Source of the DNA: Synergistaceae bacterium
GTDB taxonomy: Bacteria; Synergistota; Synergistia; Synergistales; Synergistaceae
Direction: 5' to 3'
NCBI GenBank assembly: GCA_030523725.1
Contig: JAUNHV010000007.1
Span: 1 to 64,000, forward strand
Length of the DNA stretch: 64,000 bases
Shown: one piece after another, positions 25,069 to 33,816 of the stretch
Position numbering within the stretch: the stretch's first letter is position 1
How the letters are laid out: each line of letters starts with the position of its first letter
Notes under the pieces: model-generated
Database searches by the model: none
Told to the model about the DNA's origin: nothing
The model's input: the letters and a program-made list of their open reading frames with translations, nothing else
Program-made: the position numbers and the translations under genes

Positions 25069-26424
25069 GTGAATATTTTGGAGGCAATTACAGCCGCTGG
25101 AGTCGTAGGAGCTGGTGGTGCTGGATTTCCTACACAAGGCAAATTGGGCTCAAAGGCGGAATTTTTTATTGTTAATGCCGCCGAGTGCGAGCCAGTCATA
25201 GAAACAGACAAATTCCTTTGCAGAACATTTGCAAAAGAAATTGTCTCAACTGTTGCGCTTATAGCAAATTTCCTTGAAGCAAACCGTGCTGTAATAGCAT
25301 TAAAAGGAAAATACAAAACAGAGATTGAAGCCTTGAACAAAGCAATTAAGGAATTAAAGTCTTCCGTTGAAATATGCCAGATGCCAACCTTTTATCCTGC
25401 TGGTGATGAACAGACTATGGTTCAGTTCGTTACGGGCAGAACTGTGCCGGAGCGCGGTATTCCACTTGCCGTAGGAGCAGTGGTTGATAATGTGGGGACG
25501 GTTTTTAATATTTATGAAGCTTTAAAAGGTTTTCCAGTTTGCAAAAAATATCTTTCTGTTGCATGTGATGGCCGTGATCCTGTTATGCTCCATGTACCAA
25601 TCGGAACCAGTTTCCGTGAATGCATAGAACAGGCAGGCATAAAGAAGACAAACTATGCTGTTATCAACGGTGGCCCAATGATGGGGCGTGTTCTAGCCGA
25701 TGAAGCGGCGATAGATGCAGCAGTTGTCACAAAAACAACTGGAAGCATAATTGTTTTGCCAAAGGATCATTATCTAGTTAAACGTGCAAGCCTAACAATG
25801 CAAAAGATAAAGCACCAAGCACATAGTGCTTGTATTCAGTGTCGTTTTTGCACAGATCTTTGCCCACGCTATCAGATTGGGCACATGATGCAGCCTCATA
25901 TTATTATGAGGAATCTGTGGAGAGAAGATCATGTTAAAGATGACCAAGAATTGCTTTCCTTGTTTGGTGAAGCAATGAACTGTTGCGAGTGTGGAGCATG
26001 TGAACTATACTCATGCCCCATGGGACTTTCACCGAGAAAGGTTAACGCATACTTCAGACAGAAATTCCGTGAGAAGAAACTAAATTATGAGCGTTACATG
26101 ACGCCAAAGGCAAGACCAACGATAGACCAAAGACGAATTCCAACAGAACGCCTTTGTGCGAGACTTGGAATTGCCGATTTAGCGAAAAGACATGTGCATG
26201 GCGAGGTAATTGAATACACTCCAAAGGAGGTATTTATTCCAACGAGTCAGCATATTGGTAGACCCGCAGAACCAGTCGTCAAGGTAGGGGACAAGGTTCA
26301 GGTTGGAGACCTTGTTGCAAAGGCAGCGGAAGGGCTTTCTGCTAATATTTCCACTGGTTTTGCAGGACGTGTTACGGAAGTATCAGCAAAGGGCGTGCGT
26401 ATAACAGCAGGAGGTGAAGCCTAA
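25069..26424 (+). CDS. pduS: PduS-type cobalamin reductase (RnfC-like)
   Basis: Flavin/iron-sulfur reductase of the PduS/RnfC family, 451 aa. N-terminal GVVGAGGAGFPTQGK and AAECEPVIETDK match the NADH/FMN region. Two [4Fe-4S] motifs follow: CIQCRFCTDLCP (C-x2-C-x2-C-x3-C) and CCECGACELYSCP. The C-terminal hammerhead-like domain (VGDKVQVGDLVAKA) ends the protein. PduS reduces cobalamin for the adenosyltransferase. GTG at 25069 fits AAAGGAG (25053-25059); the ATG at 25060 touches the ribosome site. The stop codon overlaps the pduT start. Confidence 0.92.
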   Translation: MNILEAITAAGVVGAGGAGFPTQGKLGSKAEFFIVNAAECEPVIETDKFLCRTFAKEIVSTVALIANFLEANRAVIALKGKYKTEIEALNKAIKELKSSVEICQMPTFYPAGDEQTMVQFVTGRTVPERGIPLAVGAVVDNVGTVFNIYEALKGFPVCKKYLSVACDGRDPVMLHVPIGTSFRECIEQAGIKKTNYAVINGGPMMGRVLADEAAIDAAVVTKTTGSIIVLPKDHYLVKRASLTMQKIKHQAHSACIQCRFCTDLCPRYQIGHMMQPHIIMRNLWREDHVKDDQELLSLFGEAMNCCECGACELYSCPMGLSPRKVNAYFRQKFREKKLNYERYMTPKARPTIDQRRIPTERLCARLGIADLAKRHVHGEVIEYTPKEVFIPTSQHIGRPAEPVVKVGDKVQVGDLVAKAAEGLSANISTGFAGRVTEVSAKGVRITAGGEA

Positions 26425-26963
26425 TGAATAATGCAATAGGAATGTTAGAATTTAACAGCATTGCTGCAGGTATTGAAACCTGTGATGCAATGGTGAAGGC
26501 TGCACAGGTTGATCTCCTTCGTGCTTGCACTTTGTGTCCCGGAAAATATATGGTGATAGTAGCTGGGGAAGTAGGACCTGTTCAGGCATCTGTTCGTCAG
26601 GGGAAAATTGTTGGTGGCGAGTTTATTGTAGATGAACTAATAATTCCAAATCTTCATAAACAAGTCATTCCTGCAGTTGCCTTGACAAATCAAATTACAG
26701 AGTTTGGTGCTGTTGGTGTTCTTGAATTTTATTCTGTGGCAAGCGCAATCGTTGCGGCAGATATGGCAGCAAAGGCAGCACAAATTACCTTGATAGAAGT
26801 TAGAACTGGCTTTGCAATTGGTGGCAAGGGCTTTGTTACATTAACAGGAGATGTTGGAGCTGTTAGGGCTGCTGTTGCAGCAGCTGAGAAGGCATCAGAT
26901 CTACTCGTTAAGTCAATAGTAATTCCACGCCCTGCAAAGCAGTTATTAGAAACATTACTTTAA
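26424..26963 (+). CDS. pduT: PduT-type BMC-T shell protein
   Basis: Two BMC domains in tandem, 179 aa: IGMLEFNSIAAGIETCD and VGVLEFYSVASAIVAAD. The first domain carries ACTLCPGKYMV, matching the PduT segment whose Cys holds a [4Fe-4S] cluster at the trimer pore; a second Cys three residues upstream is extra. PduT is known to interact with PduS, and the two genes here share a base (TAATG). Electron transfer across the shell to the PduS-type reductase is the likely job. Confidence 0.93.
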   Translation: MNNAIGMLEFNSIAAGIETCDAMVKAAQVDLLRACTLCPGKYMVIVAGEVGPVQASVRQGKIVGGEFIVDELIIPNLHKQVIPAVALTNQITEFGAVGVLEFYSVASAIVAADMAAKAAQITLIEVRTGFAIGGKGFVTLTGDVGAVRAAVAAAEKASDLLVKSIVIPRPAKQLLETLL

Positions 26964-26995
26964 GTCTTAAAAAATTTAGATATGGGGGGCTGATA

Positions 26996-28216
26996 ATGTT
27001 TAACGAAATTAAAGCAGCATGGAATCCTGAAATCTTTACAAAAACGTTTTCTGCATGGATTAACGGACTTTCCATAAACAGTGTTATCATGATGATTATG
27101 ATGATCTTCATGTTAGTTGGTGCCATTGACAAAATTCGTGGTAACAAGCTCGGCTACGGTGAAGAATTTGACAATGGCTTTAATGCAATGGGACCACTTG
27201 CAGCGGCAATGGCTGGAGTTGTAGCAGCTGCCCCCGTCTTGGCACTTCTATTAAAGCCATTCATTGTTCCAATATACAAACTTGTTGGAGCAGATCCATC
27301 AATGTTTGCCACGACGCTTCTCGCATGTGACATGGGTGGTTATCCTCTTGCAATGTATCTTGCCAATAATCTCGAATTAGGTTTCTTCTCCGGTCTTATC
27401 CTTGGTACCATGATGGGACCAACCATTGTTTTTACAATTCCTGTTGCCTTGTCAATCATCAAGGCAGAAGATAGACCTTACCTAGGTGCTGGTGTTTTGG
27501 CTGGTCTTATCACAATACCGCTAGGTTGTATTGCCGGTGGTCTTGCAATGAATATGACAAAATTTGCAATACCGTTTAAGGTCATCCTTGTAAACATCAT
27601 TCCGGTTATTGCAATTGCTGCTATCGTTTGTGCTGGGCTTTGGATATTTCCTGACAAGATGATTGCTGGCTTTGCAAAGTTTGGTAATTTTGTTACGGCA
27701 CTAATCACAGCATTTACAGCAATTGCAGTTTTTGAATACATTACTGGCATTAAGTTCCCAATCTTTAATATTATGGTTGAAGCTGATGAGGATGGTGTCA
27801 TTCCACTTGAAAGTGGACTTCTTGTTTGTGGTCAAATTGCAATTGTTCTTATTGGTGCTTTTCCAATGGTTAAGTGGATTACGAAAACCTTTGGTGGTGT
27901 ATTACAGAAGATTGGTAATGCGCTTGGTATGAATGCTGCGGCATCTGCCGGTATGGTGGCAAACCTTGCAAACAACATTGCAATGTTTAACATTATGGGG
28001 GATATGGATCCAAAGGGAAAACTCCTTAATGTAGCCTTTGCTGTTAGTGCAGCATTTGTTTTTGGTGACCACCTTGGTTTTGTTGCTGGAGCACAGCCAG
28101 AGATGATTTTCCCTGTTATTATTGGTAAACTTGTTGCTGGTGTTACGGCAGTCATTGTAGCAAATATGTTAGCTCCGGTACTTCTTTCAAAAATAAAGGC
28201 TATTAAAAAAGACTAG
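26996..28216 (+). CDS. eutH: Ethanolamine permease EutH
   Basis: Multi-spanning inner-membrane protein, 406 aa, of the EutH family, which takes up ethanolamine at low concentration or low pH. Hydrophobic segments run through the protein, with family-type stretches DKIRGNKLGYGEEFDNGFNA, DMGGYPLAM and FGDHLGFVAG. It is next to last in the cluster, 32 bases after pduT, with a GGGGGG-containing ribosome site. Confidence 0.95.
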   Translation: MFNEIKAAWNPEIFTKTFSAWINGLSINSVIMMIMMIFMLVGAIDKIRGNKLGYGEEFDNGFNAMGPLAAAMAGVVAAAPVLALLLKPFIVPIYKLVGADPSMFATTLLACDMGGYPLAMYLANNLELGFFSGLILGTMMGPTIVFTIPVALSIIKAEDRPYLGAGVLAGLITIPLGCIAGGLAMNMTKFAIPFKVILVNIIPVIAIAAIVCAGLWIFPDKMIAGFAKFGNFVTALITAFTAIAVFEYITGIKFPIFNIMVEADEDGVIPLESGLLVCGQIAIVLIGAFPMVKWITKTFGGVLQKIGNALGMNAAASAGMVANLANNIAMFNIMGDMDPKGKLLNVAFAVSAAFVFGDHLGFVAGAQPEMIFPVIIGKLVAGVTAVIVANMLAPVLLSKIKAIKKD

Positions 28217-28227
28217 GGTTTTTAATC

Positions 28228-28671
28228 ATGAATGTTAGTGAAGAGCTAATCAAAAAAATTGTTACCCAGGTTTTAGCTGAACAGGGTTTGAACCAGGGGC
28301 AAAAAGAAGATTTTGTAAAGCATAAGGACAAAAGTGGCATTATCCATGTTAAGACGGACACGGTTAAATGTGAACGTTTTGAGCAAGATGGTGTCGCTTT
28401 GAAAGATATTCTAACTCTTGACGAAGCTCCTCGCATGGGAGCTGGCATTATGGAGCTTGACCATACGAGTTTTGAATGGACATTGGTGTATGATGAATAT
28501 GACCTTGTGCTTGATGGTGTGTTAGAAATTGAAATAGATGGGCGTGTGGTAACAGGACACAAGGGGGATATTATATATATTCCCAAAAACAGTCACATTC
28601 ATTTTCAGACACCATCAAAAACACGTTATGCCTATTTTGTTTATCCAGCAAACTGGAGCGAGCTTGTCTAA
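28228..28671 (+). CDS. eutQ: EutQ-type cupin protein
   Basis: EutQ family, 147 aa. The N-terminal amphipathic helix SEELIKKIVTQVLAEQ is a typical encapsulation peptide. A charged linker leads to a cupin barrel (LVYDEYDLVLDGVLEIEIDG, GDIIYIPKNSHIHF). Salmonella EutQ has acetate kinase activity in vitro, so it could make ATP from the acetyl-phosphate of PduL. No terminator is obvious after it, and transcription may run into the next gene. Confidence 0.93.
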   Translation: MNVSEELIKKIVTQVLAEQGLNQGQKEDFVKHKDKSGIIHVKTDTVKCERFEQDGVALKDILTLDEAPRMGAGIMELDHTSFEWTLVYDEYDLVLDGVLEIEIDGRVVTGHKGDIIYIPKNSHIHFQTPSKTRYAYFVYPANWSELV

Positions 28672-28749
28672 CAGTTTATATTAAGACAAAAAGGCAATAG
28701 CAAGATTTCCAGTATGGTAAACTAAATTCATTTAGGAGGTGTTCATAAT

Positions 28750-29745
28750 ATGAACAAAAAAAAGGTAGTAACTTTTGTAGTTATAGTGTTGTTGATTGTG
28801 CTTGGTGTTTGGTATTTTAACTGCCCTTCATGCAGGTTTGGAAATGATTCACGCACTGTGACGATTACTACGGGTAGCACGTCGGGAACGTATTTTGCAA
28901 TTGGTAAAGCAATTGCCGAAGCGGTAAATAAGAGCGGAGAGCTTAATGTCACATCAGAAAAAGGCAATGGTTCTGTTGATAACATTCAGTCTGTAGCTGA
29001 TAAGGATACCGAATTGGGTATTACACAGGCAGATATTGCCTATTGGGCTTACAATGGAGAACACGTGTTCAAGAATGCACCAATCAAGAGCATCAGAGCT
29101 ATTTGTGCGCTTTATCCAGAGCAAATCCAACTGCTTGTGGCAAAAAGATCAAACATTAATAAATTGGAAGATTTAAAGGGCAAAAGAGTTGGAGTTGGTT
29201 TACATGGAAGTGGTGTAGAGGGTGACGTGAAAGCACTTTTAGATCAAGCAGGTATGTCAATGGATGATATACTTACAGGCTTCCTTGATTTCTCAACCAT
29301 AACCACCCTTTTCTCACACAATCGACTTGATGCTGGTTTTATTGTAGCAGGTGTCCCTACGGCTCCACTTACGGAGCTTTTTATGACAATTAACAAGAGA
29401 CCCGAATGTTTTGATGTTACACTATTAAACTTTGATGATGAATTTCTTTCAAAACTTCAAAAAGCCTATCCATTCATTATTCCAAGCGTTATTCCAGCGG
29501 GAACGTATGAAGAACTCGGCGAAATTAAGACTCCAGCTGTTATGTCTTTGCTAGTGGTGCGTGAAGATGCTGACGAGGAAATGGTTTACAACTTCCTCGA
29601 AGCACTCTACAAAAATATTGATATAGTTCAGAATGCCCACAAAAGTGGTGCAAATGTTAAACTTGAGACAGCTATGCAGGGTGTCACAATTCCATTTCAC
29701 CCGGCAGCTGAAAAATTTTTCAGGGATAAAGGAATCCTAAAATAA
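28750..29745 (+). CDS. TAXI-family TRAP solute-binding protein
   Basis: Periplasmic receptor of the TAXI type (TRAP-associated extracytoplasmic immunogenic), 331 aa. It has a signal sequence or anchor (residues 5-23) followed by TTGSTSGTYFAIGKAIAEAVN, the family hallmark, and later LKGKRVGVGLHGSG. TAXI proteins bind small acids such as glutamate or glutarate-like compounds. The TRAP membrane subunits are not in the window, so its partner is elsewhere. TTTAGGAGG precedes the ATG. Its place just behind eutQ may be coincidence. Confidence 0.9.
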   Translation: MNKKKVVTFVVIVLLIVLGVWYFNCPSCRFGNDSRTVTITTGSTSGTYFAIGKAIAEAVNKSGELNVTSEKGNGSVDNIQSVADKDTELGITQADIAYWAYNGEHVFKNAPIKSIRAICALYPEQIQLLVAKRSNINKLEDLKGKRVGVGLHGSGVEGDVKALLDQAGMSMDDILTGFLDFSTITTLFSHNRLDAGFIVAGVPTAPLTELFMTINKRPECFDVTLLNFDDEFLSKLQKAYPFIIPSVIPAGTYEELGEIKTPAVMSLLVVREDADEEMVYNFLEALYKNIDIVQNAHKSGANVKLETAMQGVTIPFHPAAEKFFRDKGILK

Positions 29746-29771
29746 ATCTTTAATAATTTAACATTACGGTC

Positions 29772-29799
29772 TTGACTTTTAATTTTTTACCATTATAAT
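29772..29799 (+). promoter_or_regulatory. Sigma-70-type promoter for the HAD phosphatase gene
   Basis: TTGACT at 29772-29777 and TATAAT at 29794-29799, spaced by 16 bases, about 45 bases before the start codon at 29843. Confidence 0.75.
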
Positions 29800-29842
29800 C
29801 GTTAACAGTTAGTAAATACAATACTCAAGGAGGAGTTATTGA

Positions 29843-31294
29843 ATGAAGAAGTTTTCAAAGGTTTTGTTGCTTGTATTAGCAACATTGGTAACGTTTGCAA
29901 GTGTTGCGTGTGCAACGTCATGTGGTCCTGAGCCATACACAAAGCAGCCAACGCAGTATTTGCAGTGCAAGGGTTGGGAAGCAAACACAAAGAAGGTTAT
30001 CAACCAGATGTTTGACGCTTTTGGCAGAAACAGCAAGAACTACAACCCAGAGTGCAGACCCTATGCTGTTTTTGACTGCGACAACACAATTTCACTCACA
30101 GACGTTCAAGAGCAGCTCTTCATCTATCAGATTGAATGGCTTCGTTTTGCTTTAAAGCCAGAAGAAATCTACGCTGCAATCACAGCGGATGTTCCAGATC
30201 TTGACAAGGTTTGGGATTATGAAGGTGTTAAGGGTTCAGTTTCTGACTTTGCAAAAGATGTTGCAGCAGCCTATGCAAAGCTTTATAAGAAGGGCTACGT
30301 TGCAGCAGATGCAAGCAAAGCAAAGCTTCATGACAAGTGGATGAAGGATCCAGACTGGGCAGAGTTTGCAGCAAAGCTTCGTTTTATGTATGACCTCATC
30401 GGTGACAACTATAGCGTCAGCGTTTCCTATCCATGGGCAGGTTATTGGTTTGCAGGCATGACACCAGCACAGGCTGAGCAGGTTGCTTACGAATCACATG
30501 TGTTCTATACAAACCTCGGCAAAAAGAACCCCAAGAACTGGACAAAGGCAAAGTGGACTTCACCAGCAAACTACAAGAGTAAGGTTGGACAGGTTTCTGT
30601 CGGCTTCCGTGTCTGCACAGGTGTTTCTGATGAAATGAGAGAGCTTATTAAGAAGCTTGATGCAAACGGAATTGATGTTTGGATTAACTCTGCCTCCCCA
30701 GTTTCAACAATTCGTGGTCTTATGAGAGCTTGGAAGCTTGAGGGTGTCAAGGATATCGTTGCCATGACATACAAAATCAAAGATGGTAAGTATCTTGCAG
30801 CATACGATTACGACCTCCATGCACAGACACAGGGCGTTGGTAAGGCTGAGACCATTGTGAAGTGCATAGCTCCTCTTTATAACAACCATGGACCAATCTT
30901 TGGTGCAGGTGACTCACAGGGCGACTTCAATTTCATGACGGAGTTTAAGGATACAGTTTGTGGTATCATGATCAACCGTCAGCGTAAGGATGACGCAGGC
31001 CTTTGCGCAGCAATCGCTGTGTATCAGAATGAAAAAGGTATAGACCTTTACAAGGCAATGAAGGCTGGCGAAATCCGTTTCGTTCTTCAGGGACGTCAGG
31101 AGAACGGTGGTTTCTTCTGGCCACAGACCGGCACACAGCTTGTTGGCAAGGATAAAACTGCTACCCTCGCTGAAAAAGCAGAGAAGTGGCTTGCTTCCCT
31201 CAAGAGCGGTGAGAAGACACCAAACACACTCTTGAATGATTGCACAAATCTCACAGGAAAACTTAAGGAATATATCGGTACAAAGAAGAGATAA
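29843..31294 (+). CDS. Secreted HAD-family phosphatase
   Basis: Exported HAD hydrolase, 483 aa. A signal peptide occupies residues 1-24. Motif I FDCDNT (nucleophile Asp78, acid Asp80) continues with TDVQEQLFIYQ, a pattern seen in phosphorylcholine/phosphoserine-phosphatase-like enzymes. Motif II is WINSASP and motif IV GAGDSQGDFNFM. The substrate is not determined by sequence. Release of choline or ethanolamine from phospho-head groups would suit the eut genes upstream, but that is inference. The gene has its own promoter and terminator, AAGGAGG before the ATG, and regular Lys/Ala-rich codon use typical of strong expression. Confidence 0.85.
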   Translation: MKKFSKVLLLVLATLVTFASVACATSCGPEPYTKQPTQYLQCKGWEANTKKVINQMFDAFGRNSKNYNPECRPYAVFDCDNTISLTDVQEQLFIYQIEWLRFALKPEEIYAAITADVPDLDKVWDYEGVKGSVSDFAKDVAAAYAKLYKKGYVAADASKAKLHDKWMKDPDWAEFAAKLRFMYDLIGDNYSVSVSYPWAGYWFAGMTPAQAEQVAYESHVFYTNLGKKNPKNWTKAKWTSPANYKSKVGQVSVGFRVCTGVSDEMRELIKKLDANGIDVWINSASPVSTIRGLMRAWKLEGVKDIVAMTYKIKDGKYLAAYDYDLHAQTQGVGKAETIVKCIAPLYNNHGPIFGAGDSQGDFNFMTEFKDTVCGIMINRQRKDDAGLCAAIAVYQNEKGIDLYKAMKAGEIRFVLQGRQENGGFFWPQTGTQLVGKDKTATLAEKAEKWLASLKSGEKTPNTLLNDCTNLTGKLKEYIGTKKR

Positions 31295-31310
31295 TCTTTT
31301 CTACGAAAAT

Positions 31311-31343
31311 AAAAAGGGCGGTGAATTTTTCACCGCCCTTTTT
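31311..31343 (+). terminator. Strong intrinsic terminator
   Basis: A perfect 15-bp stem (AAAAAGGGCGGTGAA with its complement) around a three-base loop, with T residues on both strands, 17 bases after the phosphatase stop codon. Confidence 0.95.
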
Positions 31344-31355
31344 ATTTCATATCAA

Positions 31356-31384
31356 TTGACATCACATTTATTGGGTGCTAAAAT
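31356..31384 (+). promoter_or_regulatory. Consensus promoter for the binding-protein gene
   Basis: TTGACA (31356-31361), 17-base spacer, TAAAAT (31379-31384). It lies immediately behind the upstream terminator and 47 bases before the start codon. Confidence 0.88.
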
Positions 31385-31431
31385 CACTAGCACGATTTAA
31401 CGCATATTATGCAAAGGAGGCATGCAGTACT

Positions 31432-32421
31432 ATGAAGAAATTTTTCACGATGTTGTTAGTTGTTGGTTTAGTTTTAGCAATCCAGGCACCTTGTTTTGCT
31501 GATGACTTTATTAAAGAAATAGGTAAAGAAATAGTAAAGGAACAGATAAAAAGACAGACAAAAGCAACATTAAAAAAAGCTATGTCTGATCAAAAAAGTA
31601 ATTTGAAATCCCAGAGTTCAAAAATGAAGAATGCTGCTAAAGAGGGAAAGTCTTTTTATAATTCCTTGCGTAGTGATAACAGAAGGAAGCCAGAAGAGAA
31701 GAAATCACTGGTGGTTGGGTTTGGTCCAGCATGTCCACCCTACAGTTTTGTAGCTGACGATGGGAGTTATGATGGATTTGATTTTGCCTGTGCAAAGGAA
31801 CTTTGCCGCAGGTTAGGCTGGGAATTTACAGCATTGCCAATCGACTGGAATTCTAAGGACAGTGAATTAAAAGCTGGTACAGTTGATTGTATTTGGAGTG
31901 GTTTTACCATTAATGGCAGAGAGGACGATTATGAATGGTCTGCTCCTTATGTTGAAAACAAAATGGTAATTGTCCTGAGATCTGATTCTCCTTGCAGGAG
32001 GCTAGAAGACTTACAGGATAGAAAGTTAGCGGTACTTGATGGCTCAAGTGCACAAGAAACAATAAATTCTCAAGAGAACCTCAAAAATTCTTTGAAGAAG
32101 CTTGTCATTGCCGTAAACTATGATGTTGCTTTTGACTATCTTGCCGAGGGAACAGTTGATGCAGTGGCAGTTGACATTGCTGTTGCCAATAACTTTGTAA
32201 AAAGAACAAAAGGTAAGTTCAAAATTATGCCGGAGTGTCTCAGTGTAGAGAAATTTGCAATTGCCTTCTTGAAGGGGAATACCACCTTAAGAAACATTGT
32301 GAATACTGAGTTAGTAAAAATGGCATATGATGGAACAATAAAAAAGATTGCTGCTGATTATGTGAAATATGGTCTCATTCTCGATGGCATTTGTATCGGA
32401 AGAGGCAGTGGAGATAGATAA
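31432..32421 (+). CDS. SBP family 3 binding protein with cationic spacer
   Basis: Amino-acid-type periplasmic binding protein, 329 aa. Signal peptide 1-23 (ends PCFADD). Residues about 24-90 form a Lys/Glu-rich helical, probably coiled stretch not usual in the family. The binding domain begins near 92 (LVVGFGPACPPYSF, YDGFDFACAKELCRRLGW, DCIWSGFTINGRE). I chose the ATG at 31432, which has AAAGGAGG 11 bases upstream, over a GTG at 31375 in the promoter region. No permease or ATPase gene is adjacent, so it is an orphan receptor. Confidence 0.87.
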   Translation: MKKFFTMLLVVGLVLAIQAPCFADDFIKEIGKEIVKEQIKRQTKATLKKAMSDQKSNLKSQSSKMKNAAKEGKSFYNSLRSDNRRKPEEKKSLVVGFGPACPPYSFVADDGSYDGFDFACAKELCRRLGWEFTALPIDWNSKDSELKAGTVDCIWSGFTINGREDDYEWSAPYVENKMVIVLRSDSPCRRLEDLQDRKLAVLDGSSAQETINSQENLKNSLKKLVIAVNYDVAFDYLAEGTVDAVAVDIAVANNFVKRTKGKFKIMPECLSVEKFAIAFLKGNTTLRNIVNTELVKMAYDGTIKKIAADYVKYGLILDGICIGRGSGDR

Positions 32422-32430
32422 TTGATGATA

Positions 32431-32466
32431 AAAAAGTGCCAACCAATAGGGTTGGCACTTTTTTAT
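32431..32466 (+). terminator. Strong intrinsic terminator
   Basis: AAAAAGTGCCAACC (32431-32444) pairs with GGTTGGCACTTTTT around a five-base loop, with a T tract on the + strand, 9 bases after the binding-protein stop codon. Confidence 0.95.
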
Positions 32467-32481
32467 TACGTATAAACAATA

Positions 32482-32510
32482 TTGCTATTAAAAAGAATCT
32501 AGAGTAAAAT
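32482..32510 (+). promoter_or_regulatory. Promoter for the first acyltransferase gene
   Basis: TTGCTA (32482-32487), 17-base spacer, TAAAAT (32505-32510), 29 bases before the start codon. Confidence 0.7.
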
Positions 32511-32539
32511 ACTGGGCATACAAAGGAGAGTCTTGTAGT

Positions 32540-33592
32540 ATGGAAGATAAAAAACTTAATGTAGATAACAGAATTTTATATCTTGATGTTTTGAGAATAG
32601 TTGCATCTTTTGCAGTAATGCTTGGTCACGCATCTGCACAAAATTGGTATAAGAGCGATATCCATTCTTTTGAATGGCAGGTGTTCAATTTTTACGGTAG
32701 CATGCTCCGGTGGTCTGTCCCTGTCTTTGCTATGATAAGCGGTGTCCTGTTTTTAGGGAGTAGAAGAGATATAAAAAAGCATATCTTGAGGATAGTAACT
32801 GCATTTGCCTTTTGGTCAATCTTATATGCCTTGATTGAAATATTACATGGGGCAAACATAGAAGGTTTTTGGATTGAAGTTGTCCGTGGTCATTATCACA
32901 TGGGGTTTTTATACAGGATAGTGGGGCTATATTTACTGGTTCCTTTTTTTGTAAAAATTGTTGAATCACGTGCCTTGACGAAATATTTCTTGCTGTTATC
33001 CTTAATATTTACCATTATCCTTCAACAGGCATCTCTAATATTAACTATTTTTGATTGTAGTGAAATTACAGGATTAGTTAAATATATCCTTGGTAGCATC
33101 GATTTTCATTTTACATTGGGGCTTTCAAGTTATTTTGTAATGGGATATTATTTGAGCAAGGTTGAAATTTCCCAAAAATGTAGGCTCGTGATTTATATTT
33201 TAAGCTTACTTGCAGTTGCCTTTACTTTTACTGCCACGTCAATTTTGTCATTGCATAGTAACAAACCACGAACTCTGTTCTATTTGGGATTTACCTTGAA
33301 TGTGTTGTTGGAAAGTCTTGGTGTGTTTGTGTTTGCTAAATATAACTTTGGCTTGATAAATTTTAGTAAAAGAGCAAGAAATTTTATTATTAAATTTTCT
33401 AATTATAGTTTTGGAGCATTTTTGGTTCATCTTATCATATTGGAGCAATTAAACGAGGTTTGTGGAATTAACACTATGACATTTAACCCGATTTTGTCAG
33501 TTCCATTACTTGCAGTAATTGTTTTTTGTAGTTCTTATGCGATTTCTTATTTGTGTCACAAGATTCCTGTTCTCAATAAATATATTGTGTAG
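32540..33592 (+). CDS. Acyltransferase-3 family membrane protein (copy 1)
   Basis: Integral membrane O-acyltransferase of the Acyltransferase_3 (OafA/WecH-like) family, 350 aa with about ten hydrophobic segments. The family opening YLDVLRIVASFAVMLGHAS, with its essential-type His, and the late FGAFLVHLIILE motif are present. Such proteins acetylate surface glycans; the substrate here is unknown. It is the most divergent of the four acyltransferases in this stretch and has its own promoter. Confidence 0.88.
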   Translation: MEDKKLNVDNRILYLDVLRIVASFAVMLGHASAQNWYKSDIHSFEWQVFNFYGSMLRWSVPVFAMISGVLFLGSRRDIKKHILRIVTAFAFWSILYALIEILHGANIEGFWIEVVRGHYHMGFLYRIVGLYLLVPFFVKIVESRALTKYFLLLSLIFTIILQQASLILTIFDCSEITGLVKYILGSIDFHFTLGLSSYFVMGYYLSKVEISQKCRLVIYILSLLAVAFTFTATSILSLHSNKPRTLFYLGFTLNVLLESLGVFVFAKYNFGLINFSKRARNFIIKFSNYSFGAFLVHLIILEQLNEVCGINTMTFNPILSVPLLAVIVFCSSYAISYLCHKIPVLNKYIV

Positions 33593-33620
33593 GCTTTAGA
33601 TACCCCTATCGTTTTTCTCA

Positions 33621-33648
33621 AAAATTGCCGCGTTTTTTGGGCAATTTT
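33621..33648 (+). terminator. Hairpin after acyltransferase copy 1
   Basis: AAAATTGCC (33621-33629) pairs with GGCAATTTT (33640-33648) around a T-rich ten-base loop. The T run is part of the stem and little follows, so it is a moderate terminator candidate. Confidence 0.55.
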
Positions 33649-33693
33649 CCCTTGATAATACAGACTTTTGCTTTTTGACTATGTGACATTTAG

Positions 33694-33722
33694 GTTACAT
33701 ATGATTACTCGACGGATATAAT
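33694..33722 (+). promoter_or_regulatory. Promoter for acyltransferase copy 2
   Basis: GTTACA (33694-33699), 17-base spacer, perfect TATAAT (33717-33722). The start codon is 95 bases on, leaving a fairly long leader. The remaining 33593-33816 spacer shows nothing else. Confidence 0.55.
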
Positions 33723-33816
33723 AAAAAACAGGGATAAACAACAGAGTCAGTGATAAAAAGCCGTATATTTTGAGCAAGGTGGTAAAATAAATTCATGGAA
33801 GCAGGAGAAAAAGTTT

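Noticed and set aside
28750-29745. TAXI receptor as part of the eut system
   Set aside because: It follows eutQ closely, but TAXI proteins are not known to bind ethanolamine and no TRAP membrane genes accompany it. Kept as a separate unit.
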